A stretch of 64,000 nt of DNA. Source: Ottelia alismoides (taxonomy: Eukaryota; Streptophyta; Magnoliopsida; Alismatales; Hydrocharitaceae). Under the pieces are notes generated by a model, which did not search any database, was not told where the DNA came from, and was given only the letters and a program-made list of their open reading frames with translations. The first letter of the stretch is position 1, and each line of letters begins with the position of its first letter. The stretch covers positions 682,001 through 746,000 of the forward strand of contig JAZKJV010000390.1 in the NCBI GenBank assembly GCA_037367405.1. Reading direction: 5' to 3'. Positions 1-9,934 of this stretch are shown in pieces. The position numbers and the translations under genes are program-made.

Positions 1-2919
1 TTAATACCAAGTTAGTCTAATTTAGCCAAATTATATTTTTCTTAGAATCCTAATCCAGTGGTGAACACCAAACACATTTTTTTAGAATTTTAGGGGTTAA
101 TATGAAATAAATAAAAATGCACACTTTTTATGGGTCTTTTCGCAATTTTTCACATAAGCAGCAAGCAAAAATCATGAAAAAATTACTGGAAGTAAAACAT
201 GATGCAAGAAAGCTACAGTAATATTTTTAGAATTTTTTGAAAAGTTATGAATTTTTTATGAATTTTTTAGTGAAAACAGAATGATAGCGAGTAATTAATT
301 TCTAATAAATCCAAATTATAAAATAAATCAGAGTACGAATTATCCCAAAAAGATATTTTCATGAGCAATCCAGTAGAGGTGAAATTTCACAAAAAAGATA
401 TTTGTGGATTTAATTAAAAATCGATTACTAAAATCACTCTACAATTTATTTAAGGCACAAGACAACTCCATTTTGGATGAAATTTGGACAGTAATTACAT
501 CACATCTCAAGGCATCACATATAATATTTGTGGAATTTTTAGAGCAACCGTTTGTGAGATATTAATTTAATGGCACAAAATGGGTAAACTATGCAAAATT
601 TCAGTTAAACAATTATAATTAATTACCCACGAGTCACAAAAATATAAGTAAATAATCACATGATATAGGATAAGTTGCTCAACATGATAGCATTTTCATT
701 GAACAAAAATGTGCATAAACAAGGTCCAAATTAAAGTAGGAACACAGGGGTATCCGTGCAAGTCAGAAATGAAACTAAACAACATCAATTATTCACAGGG
801 GAACCTTAGTAATTACAAAAACTATAAAAGCAAATTATGCAATTTTTACAATTAAAAAAATGAAAAAGTGGACCTTCTTCCTCCTTGCTTCGTTCCCAGG
901 TGAACCCAAAAGGGGGAGGGTTTGGATAGCGGCCGCGGGCGGCGCCGGCGCGCGGCGTGCGGCGAAAGGAGGTGCGCGGAGAGCGCACGCTGCTGGCGGT
1001 GCGGGATGCGGTGGCGCTTGGCCGGGCGGCGGCTGGAGTTGGCGGCTGCGGAGGGTGCTGGAGTGGCTGCGAGGCGCGGGGCAGCGGAGATCGGAGTTGG
1101 AGGGGGGCGGCAGGCCGTGGCGCGGTCGCAGCCGGCGCCGAGGCGGAGCTGGCCGGCGACGGCGGTGGGAGGAGAAGGCAGGGGCGCCGCCGGTTGTGGC
1201 AGAGGGGAGCGGCGGCGGTGGCAACCGCGTGATGGCTGGAAGAAGGGGGGCGGCGGGTGGCGCCTCCTGTTCGTTTTTTTTATTTTTTTTTTGATTTTTT
1301 TTTAAAATTCTTTTACTGCTGTAATAAAAAGAGAGATATTTTTTTAAATTTTTTTATATTTTTAATTTTTTTAAGCAGGAAATATGTACACAAAACAACA
1401 ACAAAAGGGAAGATGATGATGAGGGTGTGGTAATGTGATAAAAAATGAGAAACTAACAACGGTGATAAAATGAAGATGATGATGGTGCTGTAATAAAAGA
1501 GCTTTTTTTTGTTTTAATTTTTTTTATTTTTTTTTATTTTTTTAAAAAGAAAATAAATATGTACATATAAAGGGGGGGAACTGGTAAATGATGGAGATTG
1601 GGTGATGGAGTGATAAACAAAAGTGACGGTGACAAAACAAAGGACACAATATTAGATAAGATAAAATAACAAGGGAAATGAAGCGGAATACTTACCTGAT
1701 GTTCGCCGGGTTTGCGGAGCAGCTACGCTGGACTCCTGTTATCGCTTCGATCCGATTGGCGAAATCAAAATCGGAGAAGCTACGCGAGCTCGACGGGGAA
1801 CTCGTGACGCGGAGTGGAGCTCCGCGGATCTCACCTGAAGGAGGTCGTCGCTTGAGGACGATGCTTCGCCGCTGTCACCAACAAAACACTCCAAGCTCTC
1901 TCCTTATTCTATAAGAATGGTGGATGGGGAAAAAATGTGGATGTGGAGATGATTATAAAGAGATGAATAATGGGAGTTAGAGAAGTGGTGGTGTTGAATG
2001 GGAAGTTTTATTATTGGTGGAGTTGAATGGGAGGTTGGTGGAAGAATATGGAGTGGAATGGAGGTTGAAAGAAGACTTGGAGGTTAATGGAGGAAAATAG
2101 AAGTTATTGTAGAGAATGAGAAAATAAATAAATAATGATATAAAGTATGCTACTTTAAATACAACAAAAATAAAGAGGGAAAAAATGGTGAATTTACAAG
2201 TGAATACATACAACATGTACCTTTTTTTTGTTTGCTTTTCTAATATGTATTTTTTTCTTTTTAATAAGAGATATTTACAATAGGAAAATACAATAAAATA
2301 GTACAATCAAAATACAACACTATAATGATTTTTTTGGATTTTTAATAATTAAGAAAGATAAAATAAAAAATGAAGAAAGAAAGAATATATACATAATATA
2401 CAATGTACATCTAGGTCCCAAAACCCAACTTTTGCAAACGAGCTCCGATTTTAATGAAACCACTTCCGTTGGATAGATAATTTTCTAACTTGAACTTTAA
2501 AAGTGAGTTTGGTGAATTTGGAGTTCATACGGAGCGGGAATTTAGCTTGGAAGTTGGACTTTACGGCTTTTTCTCTTTGGGATCTAGGAGCATTTATTTG
2601 AGGTAAAATTTATTTTGTATTTTTGTATTTTTATATATATTATTATGAACAAGTTAGAGAAAGAATTAGCCAAAAAGGAGTTGAAATGAAATTATTAAAA
2701 ATCCATGAAGTTTTGGGCTATTTACAAGTATAAAACTCCTTTATTTTTGCGGCTTTTTATGTGTAATTTATTTTGTACAATCTAGTATACATTAATTAAT
2801 GTATTTTATTTACAAGAGTCATTTTGTTAATTTATAGATTTTATAGACATTTATTTGGGAATTTACTCACGGATTTTGCTAAGATCAAGATATTAAGATG
2901 ATGAATCGAGGATTCATCA
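1..2919 (-). mobile_element. LTR fragment C of a long-LTR Gypsy (Athila-like) element, left part outside window
   Basis: The segment ends at 2919 with the foldback terminus shared by the LTRs of this window (arms GATGAATC and GATTCATC, 2900-2919). It then passes without a gap into gag sequence of element B. It has the usual zones of these LTRs: AT-rich DNA (1-860), a strongly GC-rich block (about 880-1280), then AT-rich DNA with the conserved block near 2413-2570 (CTCCGATTTTAATGAAAC, then GAGTTTGGTGAATTTGGAG). No primer site or TG start is seen, so the LTR begins left of the window. The + strand reads ...TCATCA, so the element points to the minus strand like A and B. ORFs in the GC-rich block are judged to be chance. 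Confidence 0.75.
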
Positions 2920-3436
2920 ATGGTGGACCATGGGAGCCCGACGGGTAGCCTCTCTAGTAATGAGGCTGCTGGAACTGGTGTTGCTGCTGCTGAGAGGGGT
3001 AAGTGGGAGGATGCTGCTGCTGGTGTGGCTGGTGAGGCTGCTCTTGCCTCCAAGATTGTCCCTGCTGATAGGGACGAGGAACGAAGGATGACTGCTGCTG
3101 CTGCTGTGAAGGGTAGACTGGGGGTTGCTGCTGCGGCCGGTAATCTCTCTGCTGGCTATACTGGCCTCCCTGACCAGATGGCTGCTACTGGGGCTGGGCA
3201 CCTCCGTTCCCCCACCTGAATCCGGGATGGTCTCGTTGGATCCCAGGCTGAGGACGGTCATACCAAATCCCGTTGACATCCATCAACGGCTCTGCATCGT
3301 ACTGGGCTGGCGGGAGTACTGCCAGAGGCTGATCCGGCTGGTATACCACCATCTGCAAGTCTGGAGATGGTGGTGACTGGTAGGAGGGCTGCTGCTACTG
3401 GTACGGCTCCGCCTGTACAAGATGAACCTGTCTAGG
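2920..3436 (-). pseudogene. Gag of element B, downstream part (Gln-rich), cut off by elements A and C
   Basis: Read on the minus strand from 3436 and continuing the frame of the gag at 17214-18515, this gives about 172 codons. There is a tract DVNGIWYDRPQPG then HPGFRWGN, like the segment before the C-terminus of Athila-type Gag, followed by a tail dominated by Gln (long CAG runs), Pro, Tyr and Ser. The frame has three stops, all TAG (3395-3397, 3185-3187, 2954-2956), and no frameshift. The upstream part was separated by insertion of element A at the CTAGG site. The downstream part is replaced at 2919 by LTR C. It is not functional as it stands. Confidence 0.8.
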
Positions 3437-6400
3437 TGATAACTCGGATTTTGCGAGGGTCAAAATAGTCCACACAAGGCGGGACTACAGTGTCGCTGAG
3501 CGATCGCTCACGAAACCCGAATTAATCAACAATTAACCCACAACAGATAAATCAAGCAATGAAAATAAATGTGCGGAGTTAAAATTTATTATAACTCTAC
3601 AACAAGATGTGTATAGGTGCAAGTATTGTAGAGGTCGAACACAGGGAGCAGACAGGTAGATCGGGGCACAAGTGCTCAAAAATGTGTGTGTATGTGATCA
3701 AAAGTCTATTATGCTAATTTTTTGTGGGTTTTATATTTTTTGTTTAATTTTAATTTTGTATTTTTTTGTATTTTGATTTTTAATTTACTGATTTTATATT
3801 TTCTTTTTATATTTTATATTTTTTTATTTTCTTTTTCAATATTGGAATATAAAAGTAATGTAATAAAAGGGGGAAAGAGATATTTATAAAAAATGGATAA
3901 AAATATCCAAAAATTAGCAAATGAAGTCTTTTTGGTCTTTTTATGCTTTTTTACTGTTTTTGTGATTTTTGGGTAATTTTTAGAATGTTTTTGGTATTTT
4001 TAATTAACAAAATAAAGCAAACAGTGGCAAAAATGCAAGGCTGAAACTTAAAATGGATAAATAAAATAGCAAACAGTAATAAAAATTCTCCAAATTAATT
4101 TTCACTTAAAGATAATCAAACAAAGAAAATTCAGGAAAAGAAAACACTATTTTTGGATTTTTTATGAATTTTATAAATTTTTATGAAGGTTTTTAGAGTT
4201 TTGCAATTTTTAGGAGTTTGGTTTTATATTTTTTAATGATTTTTGGCTGGGAGTTAAAACAAACTAAAAGACACAAAATATATTTTTTTGGAATTTTTCT
4301 GGAGTATTTTTATATTTTTTATGGATTTTCTAAGTTAGACAGTGCACAAAATGACTCTTTTTGATTTTTAATAAATGATAAAATGCAATAATTACGAAAA
4401 ATAAAAATATGATGATGAAGTACTATGCAACAGGAGCTTAATGCAATTTTTGTGGGATTTTTGGGGTTTTGTAGATGTATGCAAAAATTACAAGCAACAA
4501 AAAGAAAAATACATGCGTGCAGGGGCAATTTTGCAATATTCAAAAAGGTCAGGGGCACGGCTGCAATATGCTCACAGAAATTATAACTAGACAAACTAAT
4601 TGCAATGCTAATTATTAAAAGCAAAGACTACGGGGTGATTCTTGCAAAAACCCCAGATCCACGTGCCTACGCATGTGCACCTGGCGGGGGTGCGTTTGTA
4701 ATAAACCGAAAGTCCGAGGGCCTGCATGCACTATTTCCAGAAGATATATATATATGAACTAACAACTTGTTGGACTAAATGTTAAAGACGAGAAATGCGA
4801 GGTTATCCCCGCAAAATGCCCAGGTAACACGTGCGTGAGCACGCGCGCCTGGGGAGGATAGCCTTGCAACTCCAAGAAGTTTGAGGGTGTTTTTAACAAT
4901 TATTACAAAACATATTGAACAGCAGTTGACAGTTCATACGCTAAATGCTTAATACAAAAACGCGTGGGGGGAAAGTGGCAAAATACCCACCCACTGGGGC
5001 GCATCCAACGGAGGATCTGATCCCACTTAGACACGTGTCGTTTCAAGGCGTCGCGATGCCGCTTCACATTCGAGGGCCAAGATTAGATCTGCCCCTTGAG
5101 ATCTGACGGCTGGAGGGGGCGAGATCGAACGGTGGCTGTACGCCACCAAGAACATGCCCAAATCGACGGCCGGGGAAGCGTTTGGAGGAACAGCCGAGGC
5201 TCACCGCCGGGGCAGCCGTCGATCTGCCTCCCACCTCACTTGCGTCGTCCCCAGGGAGAGGTAGAAGACGCCAAAAGTCCCTGGGGCTTCCCCGCGCACA
5301 AAGGAGTCTTCAGAAGAGCCCCAGGTCCATCGGTTGGTCGTGGCGGATGCGCGCGACCTGGGGCTGCTTCTTGGGCAAGCTTCGAGGTGCTGGGACCTCT
5401 CCTGGGTCATGCAAGGAAAAGAAAAGCTCCCAGCAGTACACGTATGCTAGCCCAGGTCGTATTGGCGAAGAATGGCGTGGGAAATGGTGGAGGTGGTCGC
5501 CGGAGCTCTTGAGCTCCGGCGAGATGTTCGATTGCGAAGAGCGGGCAAGGTTATCGATTAAACCACAGAATAAAAGCACTAAACTAATCCTAGGACTAAC
5601 AGCTACTTCAACTACAAGAGAAATGAACGAAAAACAGTGGAGAACGACCTCGATTAGCCCAACGGCCAAGAGATGAAACCTCACGGCTACTTGGCCGGAG
5701 ATGAAGGTGGAAGCTCCTCCCGGCCCTCGCCTTGCCTTGCGCGAAGGAGCTGGAGATCCCCCTGTCACAGGGATCGATCCAGAGCTCCAAAGCAAGTGCT
5801 CAACTTGGGTCAAAAAGGGTTCAAACTCGAAATGAGAAGTTTGGGGGTTTTTGAAAGAATGGCTCTGGAGCGTACTTCGAGGGAAGATCACGGGCGCCAC
5901 AGCGATCCAAAGTCCAATGTTAGCCTTGGGCGTGGATGACCTATAGTAGGGCTACAAATTTCGTGAAGACCGCGACCCCAAACGGTGAAAGATGAGGCCG
6001 GGAAAAATCCACGAAGATGGGACAAAACCCATTCTGATAACAGCAGAGAGGGGGGTCAGACAGTTGACCAGAGTCAACTGTCCAAGCCCTCTGGTTGGTC
6101 CACGTGGACCAACCAGAAAAACCCTCTGGAAAAAGATTTAGAAATTAATTAAAAAATAGTAAATGATTTTATTAATTTATGATTATAATATAAAAATGTT
6201 TGTTATTTAATAAATTATTTTATGGTAATTTTTATTTATTTTTATGAGACATATTTTTACAAGTTTGCATTTATACCCTTATAGGTATCTATATCTATGT
6301 ATTAATGTATTCTATTTTTATTTAGGAATTTTTAATATTATTATTTTTATTTATGATTTTATAAAATTATAAAATACTTTTATCTACACAAATATATTTT

Positions 6401-7272
6401 TATTTTATTTTTCTGATTTATTTTGTATATTTAATAAAATACAAACATGTTTTGTATAGGGATATGTATAGGTATGTATCTATGTATTGAATATATACAA
6501 GTATTTTTATTTGTATTTTATTTATGTTTTTATTCTGATTTAAATGCACATAATTATTACAAGTATTATTAACAACATTAGAAAAATATAAAATTATAAA
6601 AATAGTAAATAAATAATAAATTGAATATTTTAATATGTACAAGTATACAATGAGGGTCCAAAACTCAACTTTTAAACCGTAGCTCCGCCAAATGCGAAAC
6701 CACCACCATTAATTAGATTATTTTCTTCTATATACAATTAAAGGTGAGTACGCTGCATTTGGAGTTGTTGTTTGTGAGATACGGGTCTGGGAAGTTGGGA
6801 TTCTGGATTTTTATTCAGACCATAACTTTTTATCTGTATATTATTTTTCTGTGAAATCAATTTTGTATTTTCTTTATTATATTATCTACAACTTTCATGT
6901 ACAAAGTTTCTTTATTTGATGTACAAAAAATGGAACCAAAAATAGGTCCCAAAATGAATAAAGAATGAATAAAATGTATAGGTATTTTGTCTGTATTTCT
7001 GACCTTATCTCCCCCTACTTTATTCCTTGTCGACCTATTCATCAAGATGCCTAGGTCTCGGGGTTTCGGGTCATAAAATATTTACAATATTTTATTCTTT
7101 TTCTTTTCTTTTCTTTATTCTATAATTTTGGCTTTAAAAACCGCATTTTATACAATATTTATACACATATGCATGAATGCTAAAATGCCTATATTAAGCC
7201 TATTTACACGCATTTACTAGGGTTTTTGAGGCCAAAATGATAGAATAAAGATGATGAAACGTGGATTCATCA
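3437..7272 (-). repeat. Element A 3' LTR (left copy, 3836 bp)
   Basis: The + strand reads TGATAACTCGG...GGATTCATCA. In the sense (minus) direction the U3 end carries the foldback (7253-7272), a conserved block with GTCCAAAACTCAACTTTT (from about 6653) and an AT-rich stretch. Next come a perfect 26-bp palindrome centred on CACGTG (6091-6116) and a hairpin with arms CAGTTGAC/GTCAACTG (6061-6080). After that comes a GC-rich block (about 4940-6060), then AT-rich sequence to the end. ORFs of 130-196 codons on both strands of the GC-rich block resemble no protein family and are treated as chance. Confidence 0.95.
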
Positions 7273-7285
7273 TCCCCCTATACTT
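7273..7285 (-). other. Polypurine tract of element A
   Basis: Immediately internal to the left LTR, the minus strand reads AAGTATAGGGGGA. This is the purine-rich primer for plus-strand DNA synthesis expected at this position in LTR elements. The same core recurs several times in the hairpin array at 9234-9850. Confidence 0.8.
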
Positions 7286-9230
7286 GCCTTTGCTAGTCCC
7301 TAGCAAACACTTATGCAATAAGTGTAGAAAAAGAAAAATAAAGAAAAGAAAAAGAAGAAAGATGGACTAAATTTAATTGTCAAACTTGTCTTCACAAAAT
7401 CAAAGTTTGGAGCTTAAGTCGGACCTCTGGAATTTTAGTGAGGGCGGAACCTTAATGAGAACCGAATTTGAAATCCAACAGTCCCCAAGAATCTCAAAAC
7501 TCTGTCCGAGTCTCCTCAATAGCCAGGTCAGAAATATCTCAATTCATACGCAAACCCTTACGACTATGAATCTGACTCGTACAGTGTAAGTGATGGTGGC
7601 TCTCCCCAACTAGAATGACAAAGAGACTGACTTCTCCAATACGACAACCCAATGATTCCCCAATCCAGCAACTCCATCCTCGAGGAGCGGGGTATTCCCT
7701 TCTAAGTTCAAGTGGCAACCAACTCAAGAGGAGGGGGTGAAGAGAAGAATGGACGGCAACCAGTGTAGCTACCTATCCCGGGATGCAAGACCAGTGTAGT
7801 CAAGTCATCCAGCTGCAGGCTCACATGATATGACTTTGGAACTCAACCTTGCTTATTGACTTTACAACATATGTACATACTTTGCAGGCTTTTTATTTTT
7901 GTACATGCCTGAACTTTTTTTTTTGAAATACTATTCACAGCAGCATTTACATAAGGAGTTTTTCCTCTTGAGCCAGTAGACTATCCCTCTTTTGAAGCTT
8001 TATCGCAACCCACAGCCTCCTGTCTTTAGACTTCCTAATCACTGGACGGGTTGGGGTGCACTTCCCTCCCTATAGGAGGACAAGTGTTTCCACTTGTGTG
8101 CGTCTCATACCGGCAAATCCAATCCCCTCACCACTCCAACTGAGTTGAGCCATGTGAAAGGTGCAGGTGTCCAAGTTAGGTCATTATCAACAAGAGTCGT
8201 ACGTGTGCTCTGAAATACTCTACTTAGGCAGTCAAGAATCCATTGAACCAAGTCTCGTGATCCTCAAAGAATTAAGTCAACTAGACCTGAAGTACCTCAA
8301 ACCCAGTTCCTATAAGGTTCCTGTTATTAGGTAGATTTTAAGGTCCAATCAAGCTCCAATCTCCGGATTTTACTTAGACTTGTTCAACCATCAAACTCAA
8401 TCCGAAAATTGCGAATGCTATGCAATGCAATGCAGAAAATATTTTTGTGATGCAATTTTCAAGATTTTGAACTTTTTATGGATTTTTGAAAACATGATGA
8501 TGATGATGATGCATATGCATTTTTTTGTCTTTTTCAAAAAGATTTTTCAAATGTTTTTGGATTTTAATTTTGCAAATGTTTTTGGGAATTTTGAAAACAA
8601 AAAGTTTTGGCTAAAAACTAGGTGAAAATATGTACACGGGAGTGCTTCTAATATATACAAGAAGTGGATTTTAAGAATTTACAGGGTAAGTGGTCAGTTT
8701 TATACATATATATAGTAGATTTTGGTGTGATGTATATATTCCTCAAACTTATTTGACACAAGCTTTTCACACAATTTTTGAAAACTATAGTCCAAAATAA
8801 TTTTTACAAACATTTTACACACATTTGAAAATCATTTTGCAAAGGCTTTCAAAACAGTATATATAGGTTTTTCAAATCATTTTTGCAACCATTTTTTCAA
8901 ACCATTTGCAAATCATTTTTCAAACATTTTATTTCACACAAAGAAAATAAGTTTTACAAACCACACATTTTACACAGGTTGAAAACACGAAACAAAATAT
9001 TTTCAAAATTGTTTTCAATAGATGTTCACAAAGATTTTCAAACTATTTTTCAAACATTTTGCAAAAAACATTTTCACCTGATTTATTAATCAGTAAATAC
9101 AAAAAGAATTTGAGGAATAATCACATCTTTTTATTAAGAATTTTTAATGAATTTTAAAGAATTTTTTAGCCAAATTTACTAAGAAAATACGAAAGTACGA
9201 GTTATGGCTAAAGTATATACGTAGTATATA
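7286..9230 (-). other. Non-coding 3' internal region of element A
   Basis: No pol-like reading frame is visible on either strand. The first part (7286-8370) is of ordinary composition without recognisable domains. The second (8400-9120) is low-complexity, with repeated TTTTCAAA and CATTTTGCAAA phrases. In an autonomous Athila-type element this region would hold reverse transcriptase, RNase H, integrase and often an env-like ORF. Confidence 0.6.
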
Positions 9231-9233
9231 CGA

Positions 9234-9850
9234 CCCCCTATACTTAGCTTGAGCTATGTCCTCATAGATCGGAGAGAAAAGAGAAGACATAATTCGTACT
9301 AAGTATAGACAAGTCTAAATAATAAAGAATAAATGAATGAATCAATGAATGAGAAGTTGACCGTCCCCCCTATACTTAGGATCAAATAATCCTAAGTACA
9401 GCAGACTGTACACAAAGCAGGGAGGGTCAAGGGTGGGAATGAACAGATCGTACTCAGATTGTCTCCCCCTATACTTAGGGTAAGATATCCCTAAGTATAG
9501 ACAAGAAGAGGAGACAATGGAGAGGATCAAAGAATGGAAATACTCGGGGTGCACACCCCCCCTATACTTAGGACAAAGTACGTCCTAAGTATGGAAAACT
9601 GTCTACAAGGGCGGCACCTTTTTGATAGAAAAAGAAGATAGAAAAGGAAAAGAAGAAAAGAAGAAAAGAAGAAAAGAGATCTGAAGATGGAAGGATAGAT
9701 CAGAGGATATATACATCACTCCCCCTATACTTAGGGTAAAAGAAGCCCTAAGTATAGGCAACAACAGGAGTGATCACAGGAAACGAAGAATGAACACTCG
9801 ACTCGTCCACCCCCCTATACTTAGGACAAAGTACGTCCTAAGCAAGGCAG
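9234..9850. repeat. Array of six polypurine-tract-like hairpin units in element A
   Basis: Six irregularly spaced units start CCCCCTATACTTAG on the + strand (near 9234, 9365, 9466, 9556, 9721 and 9810). Five are followed by a loop and the reverse complement of the arm. Examples are CTATACTTAGGG/CCCTAAGTATAG (9469-9500, 12-bp stem), ATACTTAGGAC/GTCCTAAGTAT (9564-9592) and CCTATACTTAGGG/CCCTAAGTATAGG (9724-9758). The stems match but the loops and spacers differ. On the sense strand each unit ends in AGTATAGGGGG, the same string as the polypurine tract at 7273-7285. Confidence 0.85.
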
Positions 9851-9934
9851 ACACGAGAATGGGTGGACGAGTAAAAACGGGAGAGACAGAGATGAACAAC
9901 AGAGAATGTACAACAGAGGTGGATGTACATAAGG

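Noticed and set aside
860..1305. Overlapping GC-rich ORFs on both strands in LTR C
   Set aside because: All frames are open because of GC bias. Products are low-complexity Arg/Gly/Ala and resemble no family, and the same zone exists in every LTR of the family.
5096..5939. ORFs of 138, 164 and 196 codons repeated in both LTRs of element A (also at 15031-15874)
   Set aside because: They overlap on both strands, occur only because the LTR is duplicated, and carry no domain. Coding in the LTR cannot be excluded but nothing supports it.
9234..9850. CRISPR-like repeat-spacer appearance
   Set aside because: Units are unevenly spaced, spacers carry outer complementary arms, and the setting is a plant LTR element. 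Hairpin repeats explain it.
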